Assembly (NCBI GenBank): GCA_031769625.1
Contig: JAUIMM010000688.1
Location: forward strand, 1,527,001 to 1,591,000
Reading direction: 5' to 3'
DNA: 64,000 nt
Source of the DNA: Taudactylus pleione
Lineage: Eukaryota; Chordata; Amphibia; Anura; Myobatrachidae
In this document: positions 23,621 through 34,763 of the stretch, piece by piece
Numbering within the stretch: position 1 is the stretch's first letter
Layout: each line of letters opens with the position of its first letter
Position numbers and translations under genes: made by a program
Notes under the pieces: generated by a model
Databases searched by the model: none
Told to the model about the DNA's origin: nothing
Seen by the model: the letters and a program-made list of their open reading frames with translations, nothing else

Positions 23621-23825
23621 AAAAATTTCTTAAGCAAGGCTTAGTCATACTAATTGCAGTCAAAACAGAAATGAAGATGGATTCTGCTGAAGTGATGCAG
23701 GCCATGTTGGAGTAGGGCAGACTGTGACTCGCTAGTTGCAGGACAGGTATTTTGACAAAAGTATTCATCAGGTATACGAGCTGTGAACAATGGCAAATGT
23801 GGCTATACATCACAGCTCCTTAAGC

Positions 23826-24130
23826 TGGGTACACACTAAAAGATTGTGTACCCAGGGATGTTGCCAATGATCCCGGCGCCGACATATCGGGAGATCCGGT
23901 GACAGACCGTCCGATATGCCCACCCCCCCAGAGAGCAATGACCATGTGGACTGTGTGCGCAAATGTACTTTCACTTAACACAAAATAATTATCACTGCCA
24001 TGTCATGCTGGGAGCAGTAGTGCAGTTGCCTCAGATGTGTAACAACTAAGTTACATTGAAACAAGTGTGGGTGGGTATCTACCAACGCGTTTCACCACAG
24101 TCACTGAGGAGTGCTGAGGTTGAGTCTAGG
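23826..24130 (-). repeat. Truncated MITE and a Penelope-type 'gaaacgcgtt' block
   Basis: gctgggtacacactaaaagattgtg at 23826 is one end of the 'gctgggtacacac' MITE group (compare 43308-43628 and 61845-62153), without a matching partner. At 24080-24096 the minus strand reads ggtgaaacgcgttggta after cctcagtgactg, resembling the decayed hammerhead-like core of Penelope repeats. Confidence 0.4.
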
Positions 24131-24297
24131 GTGTTCCCGCCAAAAATGGATGACGTTGGATCATAATCATTGCCCAAGGACCAGTTAGTCTCTCTCTCTC
24201 TCTCACAGTTCATGTACCTATGTTCTGTGTATCTTTATAGTTATAATGAACGCTAAGGTGTAATTTGTTTGTTAGCTCATTCTTTACCATTTATCGT

Positions 24298-24660
24298 TTT
24301 AGCGGGGCGCGGCGCCCTGCCCTCCTTCTGGAGGGCAAAAAGCACCCTGCCCTCCAGAAGGAGGGCAAAAAGCGCTCTGCCCTCACAGCCTGCGTGTGCC
24401 ATCTTCACCCGCGGGACGCAGTCTCCCGCGGGTGGAGAAATGTGCGGTGACCCGGTCACCGCCGGAGAGTAGACGCCGGGAGCATGCACCCGGCATCTAT
24501 TCTCCCTGTCTGCAGCGCTTGGGGGCTGCCCGGCGTGTCCGTAAGTGCCGGGCACGCCCCCAAGTATGACTAAAAGGGGACGCGTCTTGTAGACACTCCC
24601 CCTTTTCGATGACCACGCCCCTTTTCGGGCGCGCGCGCACATGGTTGCCCTCTCTAGCTC
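24298..24660. other. GC-rich inverted-repeat segment
   Basis: gccctccttctggagggc, an 18-bp palindromic block, is followed by its near copy gccctccagaaggagggc, and other short complementary pairs follow (cccgcgggacgcagtctcccgcggg). Probably a MITE-type remnant; both ends are uncertain. A (CT)n run lies at 24190-24206. Confidence 0.4.
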
Positions 24661-24927
24661 TGGCGCCCTGCCTGCCGCCGAAGCTAGAGTGAACACTATT
24701 TGAGTAGCAAACCAATACTACAGTACTCGGGGACATGCAGACAAGTATGGAGAGGGATGAGCGTCTGTCTGTCACTGTCAGTAACGTGTAGCATTTTAAC
24801 TGATACTGGTATGTGACTCCCATATACAGCATTGCCATACTTCAGACAGAAAATGTATATGCACAGATATTGCTTACTACTACTACTACTACTAGACAGA
24901 CATGAATGGGATTTAACTTATTCTTAC

Positions 24928-25051
24928 CCAGTAATGTGAGGGGCCGGTGATTCTCCGTCATCACGTCTTTGTACAGATCCTTGTGTTCTTCTATATACTC
25001 CCACTCCTCCATGGAGAGATAGACAGTGACATCACCAAACCGTATAGCAAC
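24928..25051 (-). CDS. Gene A, KRAB-A box exon
   Basis: The 124-nt exon encodes the KRAB-A box: [31 protein letters not shown] and RPLTLLG. DV, EEW and the DLYKDVM core are all kept. In mammals the KRAB-A box recruits co-repressors through TRIM28; whether the frog domain does the same is not shown here. The acceptor is gtgtgtcag after a T-rich tract (25052-25075) and the donor is gtaag (24927-24923). The exon begins in phase 0 after the LLTGE end of exon 26291-26482 and ends in phase 1, which the zinc-finger exon at 13145 completes. A (TAC)n tract lies at 24878-24893 in the following intron. Confidence 0.93.
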
Positions 25052-26290
25052 CTGACACACAAATTAAAAAACAGTCATCACCCAGACAAATCCCCTGGTG
25101 TTACTGTATAATTTCCCGATTCATTATGGAATGCAACTGCGAATGCAATAGTGATTACGAACGCAGTTCAACTGCGATCGCTATGCCGTCGCAATACTAC
25201 ATAAGGACGCCCACCTTACCCTACACACATCCGTAAGGTTTAGCAAGACTGCGAAAACATCGGTACAATCGAGTACCATCGCAGCCTCATGCACACTTGC
25301 ACAAGCTCTGACCTTACTCAGAAATTGCTAACTTCATCGCACACTATGAGGCCTCAGGCTGTGTAGGGCACCGCAGTGGATAATTTATGAACAACCATGC
25401 AGCGGCGTTCAAACGCACTGGCAAGCCTGCGTGTCGCCTACCCCCCCCCCCAGTCACCGCCCACAAATGGCACTTCCTGTCAATCACTCTGCGATGGGTC
25501 TGCATAGTCACTGCGATCACAGTCTCGACCACGGTGGCCTGTTCGCACATTGCGATGCATACGCAGAACGCAACAATCGTCTGATTGTCTGCATATTAGC
25601 AACTGCGTTCCTTGCTGAATCAGGCCCAATGTCCCATTCCCAGCAGTCACCTCTCCAGTCATCACCCAGACACATCCCCTGGTGTTACTGTATAATGTCC
25701 CATTCCCAGCAGTCACCTCTCCAGTCATCACCCAGACACATCCCCTGGTGTTACTGTATAATGTCCCATTCCCAGCAGTCACCACCCAGACACATCCCCT
25801 GGTGTTACTGTATAATGTCCCATTCCCAGCAGTCACCTCTCCAGTCATCACCCAGACACATCCCCTGGTGTTACTGTATAATGTCCCATTCCCAGCAGTC
25901 ACCTCTTCAGTCATCACCCAGACACATCCCCTGGTGTTACTGTATAATGTCCCTTTCCCTGCAGTCACCTCTCCAGTCATCACCCAGACACATCCCCTGG
26001 TGTTACTGTATAATGTCCCATTCCCAGCAGTCACCTCTCCAGTCATCACCCAGACACATCCCCTGGTGTTACTGTATAATGTCCCATTACCAGCAGTCAC
26101 CTCTCCAGTCATCACCCAGACATCCCCTGGTGTTACTGTATAATGTCCCATTCCCAGCAGTCACCTCTCCAGTCATCACCCAGACACATCCCCTGGTGTT
26201 ACTGTATAATGTCCCATTCCCAGCAGTCACCTCTCCAGTCATCACCCAGACACATCCCCTGGTGTTACTGTATAATGTCCCAGCAGTCAC
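25052..26290 (-). repeat. Intron-filling 66-bp minisatellite carrying 5' splice sites (gene A)
   Basis: The intron between the LLTGE exon and the KRAB exon consists of ten tandem units (seven of 66 bp, plus 64, 60 and 54 bp), an 81-bp remainder that runs into the KRAB acceptor, and a MITE with its duplicated aat (518 bp); these sum to the full 1,239 bp. Read on the minus strand each complete unit is gtgactgctgggaatggg...gggtgatgactggagag, so the repeated junction GGAGAG|GTGACT is the same as the true exon donor. The 54-bp unit has lost its junction and the 64-bp unit shifts the frame. Confidence 0.9.
25113..25627. mobile_element. MITE inserted in the splice-site minisatellite of gene A
   Basis: The minisatellite unit tactgtataat|gtcccattcc is interrupted here; aat is present on both sides (25110-25112 and 25628-25630), giving a 3-bp target duplication. 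Ends ttcccgattcatta and ttgctgaatcaggccc are imperfect inverted repeats of the type also seen at 39431-39857. Much of the interior is alternating gcgatcgc / ttgcgatgc-like sequence. Confidence 0.75.
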
Positions 26291-26482
26291 CTCTCCAGTC
26301 AGCAGCTGAATGATTTTGTAGGTGAGTTCCAGGATCATCTGCTCATTGTCTCTCTCATGTATCAGTGAGTGAGGTGGAGGCACCGTGATGGGGCTGTGGG
26401 TCCTGCTCCATCCTCCTGACACACAGGGACGGCTACTGGGTGTCTCGCACTTACCGGATGTCTTCTTAACTTCTGTATAATC
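26291..26482 (-). CDS. Gene A, linker exon ending LLTGE
   Basis: The 192-nt, 64-codon exon reads [20 protein letters not shown], then [19 protein letters not shown] and [14 protein letters not shown]. The acceptor is tacacag (26488-26483). The donor junction GAG|gtgact (26291/26290) is weak, lacking G at +5. The end of the exon resembles the end of the first coding exon (NLTLEIIYLLTGE), which suggests an old internal exon duplication. The segment has no assigned function and is a usual part of frog KRAB-ZNF proteins as I recall the family. The paralogous exon in gene B is 51619-51813. Confidence 0.88.
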
Positions 26483-27503
26483 CTGTGTATTGAGATGTAA
26501 GCTAAAAGCATATCACTCATATATATAAAAACAATATCTATATCAACCTGCCACAACTATCCTGCTTTAACCTACAACTTTGAGTGAAAACCTCGTCTAT
26601 TAAGGTGCATAATCCTTAAGTAGCACTTGCTCCCTATGGACGCCCACAGCTCTTATTAATATTCATGTGTGATGCATATTAAAGCGGCAGCCGCAGCAGT
26701 TCCAGAATCTCCCACATGCAGAGTGAAATCACCTTATCAGTTGAGAAAACAGTGAAGCCACGTACTTATTCCCAGAATCCTTTTCCTCTCCAGTCAGGTC
26801 CCGGTTTTATTAATATAGATTACAGTGATTGCCGCTATGGGCTGGATACAGAGATGCACGCAGCGTCAATGCTGCATGCTAGCAGCCTGTTTTCAGTCTG
26901 CGCGTGCGTCCCGAATGTTACCGTCGGAGCTGCAGAATAAATTTTAACATAAAGAGAGGCAATTTCAATGGGCCTGTCTCAGTGATAACAGCAGGGTGAC
27001 TAGCCAGAGGTGTCGCGACCAGTCCATTGCCGCAGTTGCACTGACTACAGCGGCCATGTTCAAATGGAGATTTTGCGTTTCTATAGGACTGGTGCAATGT
27101 TCAATGGTGCTCCTTAGCAGCGGCCAGGGGGGGGGCGTCTCTGTAAGATTCCCATCGGCTGCGTATTAGCATACGACAGCGGGCAGGGTTAGCTTTACGC
27201 CGTGGGGAGGGGAGAGTTAGGTTCAGCCACCACCAAGGGGGGGGGGGTTAGTCCCTGACAGGATTCTAAGCATCAGGATGACGCAGTCTGTGTTTTGGCG
27301 GTCGGCATCCCGTCTGCCAGCCTCCCATATCCAACCCGTGACAAAGTGGTGGACACATAAATAATGAAGTGGACGCCTATGGATGAATTTCTTTTTAAAA
27401 CAAATATTTTAATGTTATCTTTTCTTAAATGCATCTTCCCAAGTAGTTATCATTCAGAAGGAGTCAAAACCGCAATTGTGGACACTCCCAGAAGCCCCCT
27501 CAC
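26483..27503. other. Intron of gene A with a donor-region copy and repeat scraps
   Basis: At 26760-26815 ttcccagaatcc...cctctccagtcaggtcccggttttatta resembles the donor flank of the first coding exon, matching equivalent copies in gene B at 56150-56215. A 'cccgacgcc' family fragment in reverse orientation lies at 27175-27340, with runs of G at 27128 and 27237. No gene seen. Confidence 0.5.
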
Positions 27504-27622
27504 CTCTCCAGTCAGCAGGTATATGATCTCCAGGGTGAGATTTAGTATCCTCTCAGTCATGTGACTCCTGTCCTTCTCCATCCTCAGGGAGACCGTGACA
27601 ATCTACACTGGACTCTTCTGTC
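27504..27622 (-). CDS. Gene A, first coding exon
   Basis: After an acceptor ccatctttag (27632-27623) the exon has about 41 nt of 5' leader and then the ATG at 27581-27579, opening 26 codons: MEKDRSHMTERILNLTLE followed by IIYLLTGE, ending at the donor GAG|gtgagg. This start is chosen because the paralog at 56326 has its ATG at the same place and the same 78-nt coding length. The sequence is the typical N-terminus of frog KRAB-ZNF proteins as I recall the family; its role is not known to me. Confidence 0.88.
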
Positions 27623-28214
27623 CTAAAGATGGGTGTCACCCCCCAACGTTACCGCACAGCTCAATCTACAAAGAAAGAATAGATAATGAATGCACAACAG
27701 CATCTGCATTTAAAGTGGAACCCTTTCACTCCCACCAATACTTAAATCTAGGGTCTGAACAAACAACGATGATCATGTGAACTTGAAATTGTTGGATGCT
27801 GGTTATAGAACTTTATCCCGGGTCTATGAAAAGAACCATGTTAAGAGCTCAGCAAGTACAGTTGCCATTGTTTCATTTCACTATCTACTATCTTGAAAGG
27901 ACCATCTGTGATAGACTAAGTCGAAAACCTGTGTAAAAAAGGTTCCGATACGAGTGGCCGTAGCCATACTCCAACCAGGTTTTGTTTTGTTTAATCTGCG
28001 ACTTTATACATATGACAGAATCATGGCGGCTGAACTCTCTAGCTCACTGGAGCAACCTCTCACTTCAGAGCTGCGTGAAAATGACAATTTTGTTTCATTT
28101 AGATTATAGCCGCGCTGGAGCTGTCAGAGGGAACCACAGGAGGATGACCAGAATGAATGTAAAACTTCCACTATTTACACAGACCGCAATTTCTGAGGAA
28201 TGGGCTCTTTTCTT

Positions 28215-28405
28215 CTAGCACCCTGCACCTGTCACAACTCGTGCAGTTCCTCTATCCTACTCTGCTCTGGTGCTTCTAGCACACTCTGGTCTGTATATGA
28301 GCCGTATGTTGCATCAGCTGAGTGTGCTAGAAGCACCAGAGCAGAGAGCGACACCCCAGACAAGATAGAGGAACTGCACAGGTTGTGGCAGGTGCAGGGT
28401 GCTAG
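28215..28405. repeat. 191-bp inverted duplication (hairpin) in the first intron of gene A
   Basis: 28215-28291 (ctagcaccctgcacctg...ggtgcttctagcacactc) is repeated in inverted form at 28320-28405, with an extra 18 bp or so in the right arm. The loop is about 28 bp. No terminal motif of a known MITE is visible. Confidence 0.75.
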
Positions 28406-28582
28406 ACTGATCACTATTTTATGTATTAAAAGAAATAAAAGCAATTTAACACTTTCCTCTGCCCTGGGTAGCTCATGGGTGGGGGTACGCTAAGTGTGCA
28501 TGCAGATGTAATAGCCAAGTCACATAATGTAGACACAGTGTGATGAATGCAGTGAGCACAATATGCAGTGTATGAATAAGGT

Positions 28583-28843
28583 GGGGTACACATCAGGCGA
28601 TATTTTGGACGATGTATATCGTTCCGACACGGTTCGGAACAATATCCCGTCCATATTGCTAAGTGTGTACCCTTGCCCCATCTGATGTGCTGCACGTCAG
28701 ATGGGTCGACCACACAGGCGACCGCGTACAGATGAATGTGGGATGAAAGTGTATATCGTGCGGTCGTACACGGCTGTCTGATATATCCTTCCATTGTGCG
28801 TCGGGTCAGCTGGGATACATGTCGTTATGTGTACCCGGCCTAA
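28583..28843. mobile_element. Palindromic MITE, 'gggtacacat...atgtgtaccc' termini
   Basis: The left end ggggtacacatcaggcgatat pairs loosely with the right end cgttatgtgtacccggcc, and inner blocks cgatgtatatcgttcc / gatatatcc pair. It belongs to the large group of 'gctgggtacacac' MITEs in this window. Confidence 0.65.
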
Positions 28844-28928
28844 GCTTGGCGACAGGATCATCTCTTAATTTCAAGCATGTGAACTTTATTTCCCCCCCAG
28901 CACATGACTTGCAGTGTATAAATAACTA

Positions 28929-30591
28929 CAGTCAGGTGCATAAATATTGGGACATTGACAGAATTTTCATATTTTGGCCTCTATTCACCACCACAATGGC
29001 TTTGAAATTAAACAAACAAGATGTGCTTCAATTGGAGACTTTCAGATTTAATTTGAGGGTAATTACATCCAAATCAGGTGAACGGTGTAGGAATTACAAC
29101 GGTTTCTATTTGTGCCTCCCACTTTTTAAGGGGCCAAAAGTAATGGGACTATCAACTCAAAAGCTATTTCATGGACAGGTGTGGGCTATTCCCTCGTTAT
29201 TTCATTATCAATTAAGCAGGTAAAAGGTCTGGAGTGACATTTGCATTTGGAATCAGTTGCTGTCGACTCTCAATATGAGATCCAAAGATCAGTCACTATC
29301 AGTGAAGCAAGCCATCATTAGGCTGAAAAGTCAAAACAAACCCATCAGAGAGATATCAAAAACATTAGGCGAGGCCAAATCAACTGTTTGGAACATTCTT
29401 AAATGGAAAGAACGCACCGGAGAGCTCAGCAACACCAAAAGACCCGGAAGACCACGGAAAACAACTGTGGTGGATGACAGAAGAATTATTTCCCTGGTGA
29501 AGAAAAACCCCTTCACAACAGTTGGCCAAATCAAGAACACTCTCCAGGAGGTAGGTGTATATGTGTCAAAGTCAACAATCAAGAGAAGACTTCACAAGAG
29601 TGAATATAGAGGGTTCACCACAAGATGTAAACCATTGGTGAGCCTCAAAAACAGGAAGACCAGATTAGAGTTTGCCAAACAACATCTAAAAAAGCCATTA
29701 CAGTTCTGGAACAACATCCTATGGACAGATGAGACAAAGATCAACTTGTACCAGAGTGATACAAAGATCAACTTGTACCAGAGTGATGGGAAGAGAAGAG
29801 TATGGAGAAGGAAAGGAACTGCTCATGATCCAACACATACCATCTCATCAGTGAATCATAGTGGTGGTAGTGTCATGGCGTGGGCATGTATGGCTGCCAA
29901 TGGACCTGGTTCCCTTGTATTTATTGATGATGTGACTGCTGACAAAAGCAGCAGAATGAATTCTGAAGTGTTTCGGGCAATATTATATGCTCATATTCAG
30001 TCAAATGCTTCAGAACTCAGTGGACGGCGCTTCACAGTGCAGATGGACAATGACCCGAAGCATACTGCTAAAGTAACCAAAGAGTTTAAGGCTAAAAAGT
30101 GGAATGTTATGCAATGGCCAAGTCAAACCCCTGACCTGAATCCGATTGAGCATGCATTTCACTTGATGAAGACAAAACTGAAGGAAAAATGCCCCAAATA
30201 ACAAGCAGGAACTGAAGACATTTGCAGTAGAGGCCTGGCAGAGCATCACCAGGGATGAAACCCAGCGTCTGGTGATGTCTATGCATTCCAGACTTCAGGC
30301 TGTAATTGCCTGCAAAGGATTTGTAACAAAGTATTAAAAAGTGAAAGTTAGATTTAGGATTGTTTAGTTTGTCCCATTACTTTTGGCCCCTTAAAAAGTG
30401 GGAGGCACATATAGAAACCGTTGTAATTCCCACACCGTTCACCTGATTTGGATGTAATTACCCTCAAATTAAATCTGAACGTCTGCAGTTAAAGCACATC
30501 TTGTTTGTTTCATTTCAAAGCCATTGTGGTGGTTAATAGAGGCCAAAATATGAAAATTCTGTCAATGTCCCAATATTTATGCGCCTGACTG
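28929..30591 (+). mobile_element. Tc1-type DNA transposon, 1.66 kb
   Basis: The ends cagtcaggtgcataaatattggg and the inverse cccaatatttatgcgcctgactg are flanked by TA on both sides (28927-28928 and 30592-30593). The terminal inverted repeats extend about 220 bp each (to about 29150 and from about 30370), both ending in gtcccattacttttggcccc. The single gene between is a damaged Tc1 transposase. It sits in the first intron of gene A, antisense to it. Confidence 0.95.
29275..30337 (+). pseudogene. Tc1/mariner-superfamily transposase, frameshifted
   Basis: From ATG at 29275 the protein opens MRSKDQSLSVKQAIIRLKSQ with a paired-type helix-turn-helix, then the GRPRKT hook. The catalytic blocks are LWTDETKINLYQSD, VQMDNDPKHTAK and DLNPIEHAF, giving the D,D,E triad. 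Twenty-seven bases encoding TKINLYQSD are duplicated in tandem (29734-29760 and 29761-29787), inserting nine residues next to the first catalytic Asp. After KEKCPK a one-base insertion creates a TAA at 30199-30201; the expected C-terminus (NKQELKTFAVEAWQSI...) continues in another frame to a stop at about 30337. Non-functional as read. Confidence 0.93.
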
Positions 30592-30930
30592 TATGTACAT
30601 CTCCTGCACTGTTATTAGGTAGTAATTGCAAAGATAAAAGCCCCTAGCTGTGTTATATTGCGACATCTTTTCTGTCTCATGGGGTGTCTACTCACTGCAG
30701 ACTGATTCTCTCTCTATTGGGCGTTTGGTGGGTATTGTGGGGTCCTTACAAAAGGAACACATGTATGGAATTAAAATGAAGCATGCTTATGTGTAGCAGG
30801 TTAAAGTAGTTGCGTTGATATCAATAGTGTCAGTAAAAGAATAAAAATCTTACTGATTTACACCAGCCAACAAACCCTGTGTGTGTAAGTACTTACAAAT
30901 ATTTCCTACAGTTTTCACAGTTTGGGAGCC

Positions 30931-31112
30931 AAAATCGATCAACATCAATGTTGTTTCTGAGGCTAAATCACACATTTACTGATACTAATACTTAAAAAAA
31001 ACAAATCAAAAAATTGTCTGTTAGTATATGTGTGATTTAGCCCCAGAAACACAGCATAGATGTTGATTGATTTTAAATTGATCAAAATCGACCTTTAGTA
31101 AATGTACCCCCT
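30931..31112. mobile_element. Palindromic MITE, 'gtgatttagcc' arms
   Basis: The arms aaatcgatcaacatcaatgtt...ggctaaatcacac and gtgtgatttagcc...gatgttgattgatttt are inverted copies around 31010. The right side ends tttagtaaatgtaccccc, a typical end of the 'toward-zero' MITEs seen at 4131 and 5987. Confidence 0.7.
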
Positions 31113-31320
31113 AGAGAGAAATGCAATGAACGGCGATTTGCCAAAATCACATATTTTGTCAATGAAAATTCCATAATATATATTCATAAATGTCATTTAT
31201 TTAGCGCTGTAATTTTTAACTATTTGGGAGGACTTTTTATTTTTTTTCCTTCTAGGTATGAGGAGAGGTAAGAGTGACAATTTGAGGGTAAGTGGATGAG
31301 TTTTGAAGTTGGTGTATTTT

Positions 31321-31780
31321 GTGTAGTAGGTGACATAAATGGTGACGCTGGGTGACACAGGGTGTGGGATAAAGTTACAGGTAATAATAGAATATATCTA
31401 TAGGACAGGACTAGTAGGTGACATGGATGGTGACACAGGGTGTGGGATATAGTTACAGGTAATATACAGTATATCTGTAGGACAGGAATAGTAGGTGACA
31501 TGGATGGTGACACAGGGTGTGGGATAAAGTTACAGGTAATAATACAATATATCTATAGGACAGTACTAGTAGGTGACATGTATGGTGACACAGGGTGTGG
31601 GATATAGTTACAGGTAATAATACAATATATCTATAGGACAGGACTAGTAGGTGACATGGATGGTGACACAGGGTGTGGGATAAAGTTACAGGTAATAATA
31701 CAATATATCTATAGGACAGGACTAGTAGGTGACATGGATGGTGACACAGGGTGTGGGATATAGTTACAAGTAATAATATA

Positions 31781-31841
<61 letters not shown>

Positions 31842-32693
31842 CCAGGACTAGTAGGTGACACAGGGTGTGGGATATAGTTACAGGTAATAATACAATATAT
31901 CTATAGGACAGGACTAGTAGGTGACATGGATGGTGACACAGTGTGTGGGATATAGTTACAGGTAGTAATACAGTATATCTATAGGACAGGACTAGTAGGT
32001 GACATGGATGGTGACACAGGGTGTGGGATATAGTTACAGGTAATAATACAGTATATCTATAGGACAGGACTAGTAGGTGACATGGATGGTGACACAGGGT
32101 GTGGGATATAGTTACAGGTAATAATACAATATATCTATAGGACAGGACTAGTAGGTGACATGGATGGTGACACAGGGTGTGGGATAAAGTTACAGGTAAT
32201 AATACAGTATATCTATAGGACAGGACTAGTAGGTGACATGGATGGTGACACGGTGTGGGATAAAGTTACAGGTAATAATACAATATATCTATAGGACAGG
32301 ACTAGTAGGTGACATGGATGGTGACACAGGGTGTGGGATAAAGTTACAGGTAATAATACAATATATCTATAGGACAGGACTAGTAGGTGACATGGATGGT
32401 GACACAGTGTGTGGGATATAGTTACAGGTAGTAATACAGTATATCTATAGGACAGGACTAGTAGGTGACATGGATGGTGACACAGGGTGTGGGATATAGT
32501 TACAGGTAATAATACAATATATCTATAGGACAGGACTAGTAGGTGACATGGATGGTGATACTGGGTGACTCAGGTAATAATACAATATACATATAGGACA
32601 GGACTAGTTGATGACATGGATGGGGACACAGGGTGTGGGATATAGTTACAGGTAATATAATACAATATATTTATAGGACAGAATTAGTAGCTG
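31321..32693. repeat. 78-bp minisatellite (about 17 units) with an AT microsatellite
   Basis: Unit: gtaggtgacatggatggtga, cacagggtgtgggatatagt, tacaggtaataatacaatat, atctataggacaggacta. Copies differ at a few positions and one is interrupted by (AT)n at 31782-31838. It lies in the first intron of gene A, about 170 bp downstream of the non-coding exon donor. Confidence 0.93.
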
Positions 32694-32866
32694 ACTGATG
32701 ATTGTCACTTATCTCATCTGTTAGATGGGTGGAATAAAACGGATGACAAATAAGGTAAAACAGTGACACATCCCTTGGACACAAGATGCTGCTGCTGCTG
32801 CTGTAAGAGGTATAATAAATAATAAGACAAATACACATAATGTTAGGATGCAATAAATGCAATTAC

Positions 32867-33010
32867 CCGTTATTATCATAAGTGCACCGTCTCCTCTCTG
32901 CTGCCTACAGTGCAGTACATGCGCCCGCCCGCACCGGACACTGGCTGCTGTAGTATAATCACTTCCTGTCTGTGCGTTCCACTTGTACCCGGATTTGCGT
33001 TCCACCTGGT
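32867..33010 (-). promoter_or_regulatory. Gene A, putative non-coding first exon and promoter region
   Basis: The splice donor gtaattgcatttattg (from 32866 downward) matches gtaattacatttattg at 60498 in gene B, and both are preceded by a leader with tccggt and no good start codon. Upstream, two copies of a tgcgttccac unit (32973-33008, one with cacttcctg, i.e. an AGGAAGT ETS-type site on the minus strand) correspond to the five-copy array in gene B. The transcription start is not located and no TATA box is evident. Confidence 0.55.
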
Positions 33011-34763
33011 AATCCTCAGCACTGGCTCTTTAAGCAGTTTAAAGTTCTTTCTATAAGCTTTCCGGTTCCGTTTAGGATTTCTATTTTGTGTAATTTTTTT
33101 AAATAAAATTGTTAGTTTATTACTAAAGGGCAGCGCGGGGTCCCCATGCTATGCATAGATACCTGACAATTCACCCCGTCTGTACATAAGCAAACTGTTA
33201 TACAATTGGATGTCCCAGCATAGAGATGTTTGAAGTGGGGGTGAGAGATGCTGCTTTGCTTCTTAGAATGGGGGCATTTCTTTGGAACCACAGAAAGGGG
33301 TAGGTAGGAGGAAATGTTATATTCTTATTGTATGTAATATTACTTCTTTGCTTTGCATCTTTTGACCTTGAGTAGGCTGTGGTTTATTGCTCATATCAAG
33401 ACATATGAGAAATAAACATCTTGCCTTAAGACACCTGCATCTGGTTGCATCCTGTGATCACCAGCAAAATGCTACTCCTTTTATCCGCTGTTCTAAATTG
33501 AGCCCAGTGTCTCCAAGCTGAAACCCTCCTTCAGCTACTCAGTGCAGACTGTCCATAGTGAGGGACCAGTGGGAATTAGCCAACACCACTCAGCAGGTAT
33601 TTGCAGCAGCATGTCCACACATACCAAGAGGTGTCAAAACGAGTTACCCATCCATTACACTAAGGGAGGAGTCAAACACAGGCGGTTACTGACATTGAGA
33701 AGTGAATCCCTAGGAGTGGTGGATGAGTAACTAGCCCGTTTTGTCCGTGTCGAAAACCTGTGATCGCCTGATGGAGTGAGGACATCGGGTCACACTCCTC
33801 TTCTGTAATAGCCCAATAGTACTTCACATCATGCCCTGTCCTCAAGGCCTAAACAAACAAACATCACCCTTGAATGCCATGGTAACAGGGAAATAGTAAA
33901 TACTAAAAATAGGTCTCCTAAATAATATATAAAACATAGTGCACCTATTATTAAATAAAACTCTATTTGTGCACCCCCAATGGTGGATCAAGAAATGCTA
34001 GTTCCCACATTAGTGAAAAAAATTATTGCAAGTGACCTCTGTTATAAACAAATAGTAATGATGACTACAATTGTGCCTTATTTTAACATTTTTACACTGG
34101 TACCCTGGACTTTGGCACCAGGAGGTACTCAGTGCTAGTGTAATACTCAGTGCTAGTGTAACAATATTTTATTTAACATAGATACTCAGTACTAGTGCAA
34201 CCAGAGCCGTAACTAAACTTTTACTGGTACTTGTAAACTGGTCGCACTGCCCTAGTTACGACCCTGAGTGCAACAGTATTTTATTTCACAATAACAGTTA
34301 CAATGTAATCAACCCAGTTAAACACATCCATGAGAGACCACTCCCGGTTGGTTTCCGTGTTATTAACCACTTGCCTGCAACCATGCCAGTTTGGGATTTC
34401 CTTGACATGGTTGCATGTAATGCAACCAGTCAGGGACACCCACTGAGCAGCTGGCAGAAGTTAATCTTCAAGCAGCTGCCAATATCAGAGGGATCTCCCG
34501 GACCCTCTGCACCCTTGGAAGCTCCCCCAATGCACGTCTTCTAATCAGTGTTGATTAGGCAAACAGATGGTACCCTCCAACCTGCATCTGCAGAGTAGAG
34601 CAGCTGTCGGAAAATACAGCACTGCCCCCAGTGTATTCCTGGTGTCTGCATAGAGGAGCAGCCGCCAGGGAAATATAAACATAACAGTGCCTCCTCTCCC
34701 TACTCTTTCATGGTTAGATACTGATTTATCGACATCCATGATATACCAGAAAATCAATATACG
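33011..34763. other. Intergenic stretch between genes A and B, nothing certain
   Basis: Around 33340-33470 gaaataaacatcttgcc followed by ctgcatctggttgcatcctgtgatc resembles the end of an LTR with a polyadenylation signal, but no partner LTR or coding region was found. Small direct repeats of tactcagtgctagtg lie at 34127-34165. No gene seen. Confidence 0.35.

Noticed and set aside
24277..24838. GC-rich minus-strand frames of 113-139 codons
   Set aside because: They coincide with inverted-repeat blocks and contain no recognised domain or splice context.
25628..26290. CRISPR-like repeat array
   Set aside because: Units are directly adjacent without unique spacers and the context is a vertebrate intron.
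29257..29274. Transposase start at 29257
   Set aside because: The codon there is TTG; the first ATG, at 29275, begins the usual conserved N-terminus.
33340..33470. Possible LTR end (aataaac followed by a C/T-rich stretch)
   Set aside because: No second LTR, primer-binding site or gag/pol remnant could be found nearby.
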